A stretch of DNA of 64,000 nucleotides, from positions 62,001 to 126,000 of the forward strand of contig JAWSVB010000016.1 of NCBI GenBank assembly GCA_033852135.1, read 5' to 3'. The stretch comes from QZLE01 sp033852135 (GTDB lineage: Bacteria > Pseudomonadota > Gammaproteobacteria > QZLD01). Below the pieces are notes generated by a model. The model worked only from the letters and a program-made list of their open reading frames with translations, was not told where the DNA came from and did not search any database. Within the stretch, counting starts at the first letter, position 1; every line of letters starts with the position of its first letter. Below, piece by piece: positions 38,050-47,263 of this stretch. The position numbers and the translations under genes are program-made.

Positions 38050-39011
38050 TTCTGATCGCTCTCCCAATCTGTTTTTAGTGCAATGGCCTTAACTTGGTCA
38101 AACATAAAATCAAGTGCTTTGTGGTCAGCAAATGCCTGTAGGCACTGTTGACGAAATTCCTGTTCGGTTGCTTTTTCTTTGGCACAGATAAATGCCCATG
38201 GAAGTACAATGGTATCTTTAATAAGATCAGCTATATCAAAGACTAATGCCCCTCTGCGGGTTTTGCCATGCATTACTGCAAATCCATGAGGTATTCCTAA
38301 TACCCAAAGTGTTGTTGCGGCCAATCCATAGGCAAGATAGTTACCATGATTTAGAAAGCCGTTAGCTATATCTGTTGAGTCTCTATCACGGACAAAGTCA
38401 CTTTGTTTGGTTCTATTAAGGGCAATTTTGTAAAGCTGCTTGGTTAATCGTGCTTCAATTTGTAATAACTCTGTTACCGTCTGAGCTTTTTTGATTTTGC
38501 TCATTGTTAGGTTGATTGCATCTGAGATATCAAGGTCATCGGCATAGAACCCTTCGATATTAAGATCTTTGTCTTTGCTCCATATTTTTATCATATATTT
38601 AAGGCGTGATTGCTGAAATTCCTTAGCGGCTTCAAGGCGTTTATTGTCGTCAAACCAGAGCTGCATCCATCCTTGTATGTATTCTGTTGGTCTGTATTCG
38701 CTTTGTGGAGTCATCCACTCTATTTCGTTGCCCATATACAAAGGAGTTCCACCACCACCGCTAAAGCCAACAAGACACCCAGCCTGAGCCAGCATTCTCA
38801 TGGCTGCCTGAGTTATTGATGTGCCATTACCAAGCAAAATACATGTCGTATTTGCTATAGGAATATTCCAATATTGATTTTCTTTTTTTGCTTCTGTCAG
38901 ATATAGAACTCGTCCATCTTTTTGCATTACGCGGCAATATTCAAGGTAATAGATATTAGCCCGCTTTGAATGCAGTATTGTTTTCAGGTCTGATGGTGAT
39001 AGATCTTTCAT
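38046..39011 (-). CDS. cas1: Cas1 (I-F type) integrase
   Basis: 321 residues. The three metal-binding positions are recognisable: Glu in LLQIEARLTKQLY (about residue 188), His in FAVMHGKTRRGAL (about 248) and Asp in VFDIADLIKD (about 262). Length and the SGGGGTPLYMGNEIEWM segment fit I-F Cas1. AGGAA precedes the ATG. First gene of the operon cas1, cas2-3, cas8f, cas5f, cas7f, cas6f, whose neighbours overlap or nearly touch. Fully equipped for acquisition together with Cas2-3. Confidence 0.97.
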   Translation of the reverse strand: MKDLSPSDLKTILHSKRANIYYLEYCRVMQKDGRVLYLTEAKKENQYWNIPIANTTCILLGNGTSITQAAMRMLAQAGCLVGFSGGGGTPLYMGNEIEWMTPQSEYRPTEYIQGWMQLWFDDNKRLEAAKEFQQSRLKYMIKIWSKDKDLNIEGFYADDLDISDAINLTMSKIKKAQTVTELLQIEARLTKQLYKIALNRTKQSDFVRDRDSTDIANGFLNHGNYLAYGLAATTLWVLGIPHGFAVMHGKTRRGALVFDIADLIKDTIVLPWAFICAKEKATEQEFRQQCLQAFADHKALDFMFDQVKAIALKTDWESDQK

Positions 39012-39060
39012 TTTATTCCTGATTATTTTGTTGGGCTTCGCAAGCTCAGCACCAACCTAC

Positions 39061-39093
39061 TTTTTCTGGATACCGGCCTTCGCCGGTATGACG
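39061..39093. repeat. Dispersed REP-like palindrome, copy 1
   Basis: A 33-base sequence made of TTTTTC followed by TGGATACCGGCCTTCGCCGG and TATGACG. Its core forms a hairpin, ATACCGGC with loop CTTC and GCCGGTAT (39070-39089). An identical copy is at 55000-55032 beyond ppsA. This type of CCGGC-AAG-GCCGG element is common between genes in gammaproteobacteria. Here it lies between the WYL regulator and cas1. Confidence 0.8.
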
Positions 39094-39183
39094 TTTTCTT
39101 TCTGGATTGCCTGATCAAATCTGGTAATGATATTTTTACCTTTAACCTATTTTACAAACCGGTTGTGTCAAAACCTGTCATAG

Positions 39184-40149
39184 CTAATAATTTTTTAACG
39201 CCTTTCTTAATCTGTTTGTTACTTCTTCCTTTAGTGTTTGTGGTTCCAGTACTTTTACATCTGCTCCGTATTTAAGTATGTCCATAACCAGCTCCATATC
39301 TTTTGAATATGGAAGTTGCAAGATATAGCTACCATCTTTTTGCAGCTCCCCTTTTTGTTCCGGGTGCCACTGTTCGTCTATCACCCATCTTGCTCTTTCA
39401 GGTGTGAATTGCAGTTTTGCAATATTTTTTGCATCTCCGGTGAATATGCCATATGAGCTGAGAACGTGTTTATCAAGCTGGTTTAAGCTAATTTTTTCAG
39501 CTTTGCTTTTTTGGATAGTTGCTTGCTGAATTTGGTCTATGGAAAAGATTCTGAATTGTTCGCGTAAGTGGCATTTTGCCTCTAAGTACCAGTTGCTACG
39601 GTAATATGTCATTCTTTGCGGGGATACGGTTCTTGTATTTGTTTTGTTGCTACCTCTAGACAGGTATATGATATCTAGCTTCTTGCTCTGTACTAATGCG
39701 CTGGATACGTTTTTGAATATTTTTTCATCTACTCTTCTACTGCCAATCTTTTCTATACGAAATTTATGATCTGCATCTTGTGGAGCAATTTTAGATAACT
39801 GTAAGATTGAGTCTATTTTTTTGTTAAGTGGTGATATTTGGTTTTCAAACAACCCTTTTTCTATGCTTTTAAGTTGTTGTTTAATTGTTAGTAGTGCGGA
39901 TATCTCGGAAACGTTAAACCATATTCCAGGAAGCTCAAAACTGGTTTGCTGTTTTTTATTATAATAATAACCACCATTTTCTCTATCCGTTTCTATCGGG
40001 GCATCAAAGTAAAGCCGCAGTTCATCAACAACTCTTCTAACAGTTCTTTCAGAGCACTCGAGCTCCTGCTTCAACTTAGATGTTGATACTGAATAATTAG
40101 ACAACTTTAGTATTTGGTGTAATGTATATATCCTTGAGAACTTATCCAT
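39184..40149 (-). CDS. WYL-domain regulator next to cas1
   Basis: 321 residues from ATG 40149; an in-frame start 39 bases upstream is rejected because the family begins MDKFSRIYTLHQIL and GGGGGTGAAAG precedes this ATG. The N-terminus is an HTH (TSKLKQELECSERTVRRVVDEL) and the middle is the WYL core (TVSPQRMTYYRSNWYLEAKCH). WYL regulators close to cas operons are known to repress or activate them. It reads in the same direction as cas1, with 172 bases and the REP-like element between, so it may be cotranscribed or act on the intervening promoter. The N-terminal layout differs from the other WYL gene at 15-16 kb. Confidence 0.88.
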   Translation of the reverse strand: MDKFSRIYTLHQILKLSNYSVSTSKLKQELECSERTVRRVVDELRLYFDAPIETDRENGGYYYNKKQQTSFELPGIWFNVSEISALLTIKQQLKSIEKGLFENQISPLNKKIDSILQLSKIAPQDADHKFRIEKIGSRRVDEKIFKNVSSALVQSKKLDIIYLSRGSNKTNTRTVSPQRMTYYRSNWYLEAKCHLREQFRIFSIDQIQQATIQKSKAEKISLNQLDKHVLSSYGIFTGDAKNIAKLQFTPERARWVIDEQWHPEQKGELQKDGSYILQLPYSKDMELVMDILKYGADVKVLEPQTLKEEVTNRLRKALKNY

Positions 40150-40423
40150 GCTTTCACCCCCATAACAACCATTTGCTGATGATACCATATGGTTTTTACG
40201 CTGTAACTAAACCCCAAAATATTATTAGTATCCCTGAGTTTCCCTTTTATTAATGGGTGAATTACATATGGATTAAGGCAAGAAAAAATAGGTTATTTCA
40301 CACATAAATGTAACTTCCAGGCTTTGTATTAATTATATAATGAGTTAGTTCGACCGCTGTTATCTTTGCCCAAATTATTCTACTTAAAGTTAGTGGGCAG
40401 CAACATAAGGATAAAAAGTACTG

Positions 40424-41395
40424 CTACCAGGTACAGTCTGGATGATGGCTCTTAAGAAACTCTTTATAAGCAGGGACAGGGTATCCCATATGTGTGGCGC
40501 TGTATGGCAGCTTAATTGAAGATCCTGATCGATTAGACATTTTATCTATCTTGGATATTTTTTTAATCGACTTTTCCACAGCAGCACGCGTTTTATATCC
40601 GAATACCCCATCGATTTTTCCTTTCAGGTATCCGTGCTTTTTTAAACAGGTCTGAATTGGAACTAAATATGTGTAAGAGTCACTGGCAATATTTGAGAAC
40701 AGTTTATCTCGACTTACCCCGCTTATCCATTTTTTATTGGCATATTTCTTAACAGCTAATTCTCCTCTTGCAGCCCAATTCCCCATAGCTCCACCGTATT
40801 TATGGAAAATGACCTGGTACCCCATAACCTCCAGTCTTTCTAAAGGTTCTCCCCAGATTTTCCGCTCCTCCCGGTCTATTTTCATCTGTGCTTCACGCGC
40901 AATTACCTCAGCTTTCTGTTTACGCCTCTCTTCGGTTTGCACAGCAGCTCTTTCCTGATTGACTTCATTAAATGGCCTTTGATGAACACCAAATAACATA
41001 AGTAACAGTCCAATAATCAATGGCCCAACTGTTATCAGGAATGTCCATGGTTTTCCTATATAGTGTGCGATAACATTAAAAACACTGGTGATAAAACAAA
41101 AAAACATAATCCAGTAAACCACTATTAAGCCTAAACACAATTCTCCATTAACTGCAGAATAAATGTAATCTGTTGGGACCATTAATGGCACGCCGATGGC
41201 ATAATTATAAATATTCAGAATTAATCTGAATGGCAGGATATATAGATCCTGCTGTTCATGCATATCTCGTAAGGCATATGGAAAAGCAGCTACTACCAAT
41301 ATAATCCAAAGAAAGGTAAAGCCCTCACCGAGCTGTTTGGCAGGAACAGAAACTCCATTTACTGTAACGTTTATATTGTCTAATTTATTACTCAC
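40424..41395 (-). CDS. Membrane protein with peptidoglycan-binding-like domain
   Basis: 323 residues. Three or four hydrophobic segments occupy residues about 25-145 (FLWIILVVAAFPYAL, LGLIVVYWIMFFCFITSVF, FLITVGPLIIGLLLMLFG). A charged coiled region (about 150-180) follows. A PG_binding_1-like fold (VPIQTCLKKHGYLKGKIDGVFGYKTRAAVEKS, quoted here only as key residues Y-LKGKIDGVFGYKT, about 250-280) ends the recognisable part. It is probably an inner-membrane protein with a domain that can bind wall or other peptides. It is the leftmost gene of the satellite-type stretch; no partner identified. Confidence 0.65.
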   Translation of the reverse strand: MSNKLDNINVTVNGVSVPAKQLGEGFTFLWIILVVAAFPYALRDMHEQQDLYILPFRLILNIYNYAIGVPLMVPTDYIYSAVNGELCLGLIVVYWIMFFCFITSVFNVIAHYIGKPWTFLITVGPLIIGLLLMLFGVHQRPFNEVNQERAAVQTEERRKQKAEVIAREAQMKIDREERKIWGEPLERLEVMGYQVIFHKYGGAMGNWAARGELAVKKYANKKWISGVSRDKLFSNIASDSYTYLVPIQTCLKKHGYLKGKIDGVFGYKTRAAVEKSIKKISKIDKMSNRSGSSIKLPYSATHMGYPVPAYKEFLKSHHPDCTW

Positions 41396-41536
41396 AAGTC
41401 ATATCCTTTTAACAGTGTAGAAGCGGCTTACCATAGCAACCTAACAATGTTACCACTGTATTCTTCTAGAACAAAAAAATCTCAACCACATATTACCTAT
41501 GTGCATATACCAAACCATTAGCTAAAGGAGTTTATT

Positions 41537-42007
41537 ATGCACAGTAATGATAAATACGAGATTGATCGTTCTCCTGAATCATTAAAGATTCTTGAGCAAG
41601 CCGCATCGATAATTGAGGCGAAGTTTAAAAGGGGGGAGCAGTTTTCTTCTGCTGAAGATTCTAAGAAGTTTTTAACCTATAAACTTGCCGGTTATGAGCG
41701 GGAGGTTTTTGCTGCTCTTCTGCTTGATAATCAAAATCGTCTGATTGAGTATAAGGTGTTGTTCTACGGCACTATCAATAGCACCACAGTTCATCCTAGA
41801 GAGATTGTTAAGGTTATTCTTAATGTGAATGCAGCTGCCGTTATCTTTGCCCATAATCATCCTTCTGGTGAATCAAAGCCGTCATCTGATGATATTGCTT
41901 TGACAAAAACCTTATCGCAAATCTTAAAACAGATCGATGTACCTGTTGTTGATCATATAGTTATTGGTAAGGAGGCTTACTCTTTTGCTGAGAATGGATT
42001 ACTTTAA
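41537..42007 (+). CDS. RadC-family JAB/MPN protein
   Basis: 156 residues, the short RadC form found in mobile islands. The metal-binding motif HNHPSGESKPSSDD (about residues 108-121) and an upstream Glu complete a JAB/MPN deubiquitinase-like fold. LLDNQNRLIEYKVLFYGTINSTTVHPREI is conserved in the family (quoted in part: TVHPREI). The true cellular function is unknown; copies beside integrases and alpA are common in P4-like and prophage-like islands. GGAG precedes the ATG. A strong terminator follows. Confidence 0.9.
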   Translation: MHSNDKYEIDRSPESLKILEQAASIIEAKFKRGEQFSSAEDSKKFLTYKLAGYEREVFAALLLDNQNRLIEYKVLFYGTINSTTVHPREIVKVILNVNAAAVIFAHNHPSGESKPSSDDIALTKTLSQILKQIDVPVVDHIVIGKEAYSFAENGLL

Positions 42008-42021
42008 AACTTCAGAGTACG

Positions 42022-42055
42022 GCATAAAAGGGCATTTGCCCTTTTATGCTTTTTA
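42022..42055 (+). terminator. Rho-independent terminator after the radC-like gene
   Basis: A perfect 13-bp stem GCATAAAAGGGCA / TGCCCTTTTATGC with a two-base loop, then CTTTTTA on the plus strand. It overlaps the 3' end of the convergent alpA-like gene and could serve both directions. Confidence 0.85.
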
Positions 42056-42241
42056 TTGTGTTTCATCCCTGCTTTCTATTTTAGATGATATCCAGTCATC
42101 AATTTCATTATCAATCCAGGCCACTGCTCTTCCCCCCAAAGACACAGGTTTTGGGAATTTATCCTCTGCTATGTATCTGTAGATAGTTGCCTTTGATAGA
42201 CCCGTAATTTCGAGTATCTCTTTAATTCGTACGAACTTCAT
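42053..42241 (-). CDS. AlpA-family DNA-binding protein
   Basis: 62 residues. VRIKEILEITGLSKATIYRYIAEDKFPKPV is an AlpA/MerR-like winged HTH (key: GLSKATIYRY, residues about 13-22), followed by AVAWIDNEIDDWI. AlpA-type proteins are transcription factors or excisionases of P4-like satellites and often lie near the integrase. It is followed on the same strand, upstream, by the Gp2-like gene. Start ATG with GGAGG-like GGAGGAT seven bases ahead. Confidence 0.9.
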   Translation of the reverse strand: MKFVRIKEILEITGLSKATIYRYIAEDKFPKPVSLGGRAVAWIDNEIDDWISSKIESRDETQ

Positions 42242-42357
42242 GTTTAATCCTCCGTATCAGTTCGATATATAGAGAAGACATGTAAAGAAATACTTACCGG
42301 TGACATGATTCAAAATTTATTAAGCCATATATTACTAATAAAAAAAGCAATAAAAGA

Positions 42358-43029
42358 CTAATTTATACTGCAACCAAAAGAGTTACTTCGATCCCCGTAG
42401 TTTTTTGTATGAGCCTTTGCCAAGTAACTTACCCTCTTAATGGCTTCCATAAGCTGCTGGTCAAACTCATGACTATTCTTATCAACGCGATGAACAGATT
42501 TATTTTTGGATATATAAACCAGAGGATATGCTTTGCGCAGCTCTACACCAAGAGCACTTGCCCATGCCTCCACGAGCATAGCAGTAAGACCATTCCCCCC
42601 TTTCCATTCGGGGCTTATGTAGTTATATACATCCGTATTCAGGAAAAGCGCTACATGATAATGATCAAGTTCGCTAGTTTTTCTTTCCTTAGCCCAAACA
42701 TATCGAACTCCTGTACTTCGCACAGTTTTGCAGAAAGCAAATTTACGATGATAGTGAGCATTTATCTTCGCCTTTATTGAATTAATAAACCTAGAAATAA
42801 GGCTTTTGTTGCTGGAATAATAGCGGTCATCTACAAGAAATATTTTTGAAAGGGATAGATCAAAACGGAATACTGCCGTTCTAGGGTGTTCAGCTATAGC
42901 CTTCCCAAAAACTTCATTTATTCGTTCCATATATTCAGCAATTAATATTCGCTTATCGACATACTTCCCATAAAATACTTTACCCTCAAATTTTGTAAGG
43001 TTTTTATTGGATTTAATTTGTTTTGGCAT
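42358..43029 (-). CDS. Inovirus Gp2-like / YagK-YfjJ family protein
   Basis: 223 residues. TAVFRFDLSLS, then KARKTSELDHYHVALFLN (key: DHYHVALF, residues about 120-130) is the HUH-like core of the inovirus-type Gp2/YagK-YfjJ family, found in satellites and cryptic prophages. In the family it is linked to replication or mobilisation of the element. The HxH pair is present (HYH). AGGAGG-like CTCC runs lie before the ATG on the coding strand. It belongs with the alpA-like gene and the integrase. Confidence 0.8.
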   Translation of the reverse strand: MPKQIKSNKNLTKFEGKVFYGKYVDKRILIAEYMERINEVFGKAIAEHPRTAVFRFDLSLSKIFLVDDRYYSSNKSLISRFINSIKAKINAHYHRKFAFCKTVRSTGVRYVWAKERKTSELDHYHVALFLNTDVYNYISPEWKGGNGLTAMLVEAWASALGVELRKAYPLVYISKNKSVHRVDKNSHEFDQQLMEAIKRVSYLAKAHTKNYGDRSNSFGCSIN

Positions 43030-43696
43030 TTTAGCCTCCTATAAAGTTTTAATTCCATATAAGAGGTTGTGTATGTACTTTTTTATTGTTTAATTTTTTT
43101 ACCTTTAATATTTATATATTAAACATACCGCCAGTTATTTAGTCTGAAAGGACAACTTTTTATAGGTATTCGCTGGGATTTATTGCCTTAATAGAAGAAA
43201 AATTACTCTGCTAATAAATCCAAAGATCAGAATTCTATTTGCGGAAAATGGATAACCTAACACATTAAACAAACTAAGAGGCTGGAGGCCAAAACGAAAT
43301 ACGGTTGCCTTTGGATATTACACTCATGCTTTTAGAATAAAATGGTGAGCCTTTCTAAACATTATTAATTAACACACCACCAACATAAAATACCTATCTT
43401 TAAGATTAGGCAAGATCCTTATTTGATTTAATAAATTTTAGAGTAGTATTAACATATAATTAATATAAACAAGAAAAGTAGCAAGTTATTTTTTATATTT
43501 CTCTTATTTATCAATATAATCTGGCTTAGTTAGAGCAGTCATAGTTATGGTTTTATTACGCTAATATAATTGTTTTATGATGCAATTCTCATATATTTTG
43601 TATGCTTTTGTTATAGTTTTGTTATAGCGCAACGTTGAATACTATTTATCTTATTACATCCATTATTATTTAAACAACAGAGCCGTAATACTAAAC
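43030..43696. other. Large AT-rich intergenic region
   Basis: 667 bases between two divergent genes, with no convincing reading frame on either strand. The sequence is very AT-rich near 43070-43140 and 43420-43640. This could be an origin, a regulatory region or a degraded gene. I see no iterons, no long palindrome and no tRNA. Confidence 0.4.
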
Positions 43697-44845
43697 ATGA
43701 TCAAAGAATCATCAAATTTTTTTGGAAAATTGAGCGAGAGGGAAAGTTATTGGTTATGCATTGCCATCTATAATCCAATAACTCTAGCTCCGTTACTAAA
43801 ATCGACGACACATAGAACAAATTTGATATTAATAGACCAAGCAATAAGAAATCACCTTAAACAACATCCTAATGATGAAAATTATTTACCTGAACTATAT
43901 TTATACTGGGATAATATGATCCTTGATGAACATGAATTTGACTGGATAGATCCAACAAATGAAAGGCTATGCTATTGGGCTTGGCTATATATAAATAAAT
44001 TCAATGTAATGACACAACTTAGTACAGCAGCTATACAACCTCAAGATGTGAGACACACAAACTATCCATCACAAGAAAATAAAAGTATGCGCGAAGATGA
44101 ATACTGGAGTTTACTAAATGAGCGAGTTAATAATAGATGGGGACGTAAAGAAGAGCAGCCAGATTATTCTCAAGACACCGACGCCAATACTGACGATTCA
44201 ATGTCAAATAACACGAGCACTTCTATACCTGCTCAAGACAACTTAAAACCACTTGTTCCAATACTTACAAACGCTAAAGAAAAGCGTACCCAAACAATTA
44301 CATCAATTGATCGCATACTTCTACCAATACTTAGCTATGAAGACAAGCTAAGATACATTACAACAATGAAATCGGATTTGGCATACTGCATATCAAAAGT
44401 GAATCACAGTTGGCTAAATAAAGAAAATGAGAACCAGGTAGATTGGGCCTGGGACTACTTCTTCGACAAAATCATAAGTACAAATGATTTAGATGCTAAT
44501 ATATGCCAAAAACCAATTACTCAAAGAGACAAATTTAACACTATTATCGCATGCATAGACTTATGCTATACATCAGAACAAAAAGGCCTACCAATCAAAC
44601 TCGGCAATAACGAGTCTATTGAAAAAGTGCTTGAAAGGGCAAAAGGGGCATGGAGGGGAAAAATCAAACGTGACGCCAAAGATACCGAGCTTGCAAAAGA
44701 ATTACCCATAACCAAACAAAGCCAGAAACAACTTATTGAGATTCAAACAACAATGGATCAACCAATCAAAAAGGTATTGATGGATTTGATTAAGGATGAA
44801 TACGATAAGTTACCAGATCAGACCAAGAAAACAAAAGATAACTAG
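43697..44845 (+). CDS. Hypothetical protein of the satellite-type region
   Basis: 382 residues. The N-terminal half (ERESYWLCIAIYNPITLAPLL; YLPELYLYWDNMILDEHEFDWI; LCYWAWLYINKF) is aromatic-rich and probably helical. A low-complexity Asp/Ser/Asn linker lies near residues 155-185. The C-terminal half is helical and basic. No domain recognised. It ends convergent with the integrase, sharing four bases. By position it is cargo or a maintenance gene of the integrated element; its AT content matches the element. Confidence 0.65.
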   Translation: MIKESSNFFGKLSERESYWLCIAIYNPITLAPLLKSTTHRTNLILIDQAIRNHLKQHPNDENYLPELYLYWDNMILDEHEFDWIDPTNERLCYWAWLYINKFNVMTQLSTAAIQPQDVRHTNYPSQENKSMREDEYWSLLNERVNNRWGRKEEQPDYSQDTDANTDDSMSNNTSTSIPAQDNLKPLVPILTNAKEKRTQTITSIDRILLPILSYEDKLRYITTMKSDLAYCISKVNHSWLNKENENQVDWAWDYFFDKIISTNDLDANICQKPITQRDKFNTIIACIDLCYTSEQKGLPIKLGNNESIEKVLERAKGAWRGKIKRDAKDTELAKELPITKQSQKQLIEIQTTMDQPIKKVLMDLIKDEYDKLPDQTKKTKDN

Positions 44846-46032
44846 CGAGAAATCCGCTCAGACCACCACTCCATCATTTCCCTACGCCTCTCAACATACT
44901 GAGCGCGGTTATAGGCAGATCTAACCTGATTCTTATCCACATGCGCCAAAGCAGCCTCGATAATATCGGGATCAAAGCCTTGCTCGTTAAGAGTGGTGCT
45001 AGCTAAAGCTCTCATGCCATGAGCTGTAAGCCTACCCTTAAATCCCATTCTTTTAAGAGCAACATTGGCGGTCGAATTGTTAGCACAACGCCTAGGATCT
45101 ATATCAGATGGAAACAAGAATTCAAACTTACCGGATATCTCACGCAGCTTTTCTAGAATAGCTATTGCCTGATCTGTTAACGGTATTACATGCTCTCTTC
45201 TTTTTTTCATACGCTCCGGGGGGATGATCCATATTTTTTGTTCCAGGTCTATTTCATCCCACCTGGCACCAGCTGCCTCGCCAGGACGGGTCATTGTGTG
45301 TAATTGCCACAGAAGCATGTATCTGGTCACCTTGCGAATATTTGCATCATAAATAGCATCTATAAGCATAGGAAGCTCTTCAGGCTTAAGTGTCGGGTAG
45401 TTTTTGGTCTTTGGGGTGTGAAATGCAGCTCGAATACCAACTAAAGGATTACTCTTAATAATGCCTACGTTAGTAGCATAGGTCATAACCTCATTTAATC
45501 TCTGACAAATACGCTTAATCATTTCCAGTTTGCCGGTTTTGCTTAATAGCTGGAGCGTCTCTATAACCTCTGGCGCATTTACATCATGTATTGACTGATT
45601 ACCAAGCTTAGGAAAGATATGATTCTCAAGTGAACCGATAATATCCTGTGCATAGCCGTCGGTTATCTTGGCTTTTTTAAGTTCAAACCACTGTCTTGTT
45701 ACCAGTTCTAATGTCTGGGATTTTTTCCTTAGCTGCTCTTTTTGAATATTTTTTAAATGCTGCTTTGGATCAATACCGTTTGCCAGGAGAGACCTATATT
45801 CTTTGGCGATCTTTCTGGCATCTTCCAATGTTAATGGCGGAAAAGTACCTAGTGAGATATTAGCCCTTTTCTTCTCTGGAGTTGGTCGATAGTAATTAAA
45901 CAGCCAACTTTTAGCCCCATTGGGCCTTACCCTTAACATCAGGCCATCACCATCGGCAAGATTATATTCTTTATCCTTTGGTTTAGCATATTTTACTTGT
46001 GTAAATGATAGTGAAACTGTCTTTCTAGCCAT
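44842..46032 (-). CDS. P4-type tyrosine integrase
   Basis: 396 residues. The N-terminal DUF4102 arm-binding domain is clear (MLRVRPNGAKSWLFNYYRP). The catalytic residues are visible: Arg in TRPGEAAGARWDEIDL (about residue 230), His-x-x-Arg in TAHGMRALAST (about 330), a second His in ALAHVDKN and Tyr in RSAYNRAQYVERR. It belongs to the family that integrates at tRNA genes, and the tRNA-Ser 3' end lies 165 bases from its start. Intact by length and motifs. Confidence 0.95.
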   Translation of the reverse strand: MARKTVSLSFTQVKYAKPKDKEYNLADGDGLMLRVRPNGAKSWLFNYYRPTPEKKRANISLGTFPPLTLEDARKIAKEYRSLLANGIDPKQHLKNIQKEQLRKKSQTLELVTRQWFELKKAKITDGYAQDIIGSLENHIFPKLGNQSIHDVNAPEVIETLQLLSKTGKLEMIKRICQRLNEVMTYATNVGIIKSNPLVGIRAAFHTPKTKNYPTLKPEELPMLIDAIYDANIRKVTRYMLLWQLHTMTRPGEAAGARWDEIDLEQKIWIIPPERMKKRREHVIPLTDQAIAILEKLREISGKFEFLFPSDIDPRRCANNSTANVALKRMGFKGRLTAHGMRALASTTLNEQGFDPDIIEAALAHVDKNQVRSAYNRAQYVERRREMMEWWSERISR

Positions 46033-46197
46033 TTTAGTAACATCGCTTTTTATTTTGTCATCTAGTGTTACTTAAAATGTTACTAAAACTGTGAGATTTT
46101 GCAATACCGCCTGAGACTCAACGAGACCACAAACACTGATATTCTATTGTTTTTACAGGAGTTTTAAGGGTTTATGACACTTTGTGAGATTTAGACA

Positions 46198-46285
46198 TGG
46201 CGGACAGGGAGGGATTCGAACCCTCGGTACGTTACCGTACACACACTTTCCAGGCGTGCTCTTTCGGCCACTCAGACACCTGTCC
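46198..46285 (-). tRNA. tRNA-Ser(GGA)
   Basis: 88 bases including the encoded CCA. Acceptor arms GGACAGG and CCTGTCC pair. The anticodon loop centres on GGA (TGGAAAG). A long variable arm (GTACGGTAACGTAC) and the T-loop GTTCGAATC are present. The tRNA 3' end faces the integrase, the classical integration site of P4-type elements. Confidence 0.95.
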
Positions 46286-46546
46286 ACAAGGGTGCAAGAT
46301 TAAACCAGTTTGGTATTTGGTGCAATAGATATTAAAGGTTGATTGCTTATTTTTTCCGTGACTATTTAGATGAACGGTAACTTGAAAATAATTAGATACC
46401 GTTTGTCCTGTTTTTATTACCGAATGCTCATTAATGTAGATGTCAGGCCTATTGGTCCATTGCGGATAAATTTTAAATTGAATATGCTTATTTCAAATGG
46501 AGCACATTTTAAAAAAAAGGAAAAGTATGCTGATGTAGGAGAGAAA

Positions 46547-47242
46547 ATGGTTCTTCAATATGATTGTTCGTCAGATGATGTTATTTCATTGATCGAAAAT
46601 GCAAATAAAGATGAGAGAATTTGTTTGCTACGCTCATTAGGGATTGAAGAGGACATCACAAAGGATTTTAGTGAGGCCATATTCAGCATACTAAGCAAGG
46701 AAGCCAGCTATTCGATAGGGAGGTTGGTGAGAAAAGGAAAAGGAATTCCTTACTGGCTGGTTGTACATAAAACAGCTAAGTTTTTGAAAACCAATTCCTG
46801 TGAACGCGATGAAGGTTGGGTTCAGCGCAATTACCAAATACTTGAACGCAATATATTTGATATGGTTTTTCGCACCTTTCTATACTCTATTCCAGAAGAA
46901 AACCGTGATAAATTAGAGGATAGTCTCTCAATAGTGGGCAATACCCTATTACGCTCTACCGATAAGAATGACTCAAAAGTGGCTGCTGTATCATCTCTTG
47001 GTTTAGGCAGTACATCGTTACTCGCTATCTTAGGAAGTTCTATTGGGGCAACTATCGCTCCTCTTTGGCTTTTAGCTTTAAGTGCGCTTACAGTTAAAAG
47101 GTATGAAGCCTCTAAATACAAAAAAATCATCCCATTTATATCTGTCATTGCATCAATTCGCCACCGGGTTGAAACAAATGGCATATCTGATAGCGACTAT
47201 CATCTAGAACAAGAACAAATCCAAGTTAGATCTGGGTTTTGA
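46547..47242 (+). CDS. YaaW/DUF3944-like hypothetical protein
   Basis: 231 residues from ATG 46547. This start is preferred over an upstream ATG at 46370 because AGGAG precedes it closely and because the upstream 59 codons have no recognised sequence. N-terminus: YDCSSDDVISLIEN, a pattern reminiscent of the DUF3944/UPF0174 (YaaW) group. A glycine-rich hydrophobic segment near residues 170-195 (LLAILGSSIGATIAPLWLLAL) resembles the membrane-associated part of those proteins. Identification is tentative. Confidence 0.6.
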   Translation: MVLQYDCSSDDVISLIENANKDERICLLRSLGIEEDITKDFSEAIFSILSKEASYSIGRLVRKGKGIPYWLVVHKTAKFLKTNSCERDEGWVQRNYQILERNIFDMVFRTFLYSIPEENRDKLEDSLSIVGNTLLRSTDKNDSKVAAVSSLGLGSTSLLAILGSSIGATIAPLWLLALSALTVKRYEASKYKKIIPFISVIASIRHRVETNGISDSDYHLEQEQIQVRSGF

Positions 47243-47263
47243 TTAACAGATATTGAGAATAAT

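Noticed and set aside
30454..39011. Possible CRISPR-associated transposon (I-F3 type)
   Set aside because: cas1 and the cas2-3 nuclease are present, and no TniQ or Tn7-like transposase genes are seen; this is a normal I-F system.
46370..46546. N-terminal extension of the YaaW-like gene
   Set aside because: A strong AGGAG site supports ATG 46547, and the extra 59 residues carry no recognised sequence.
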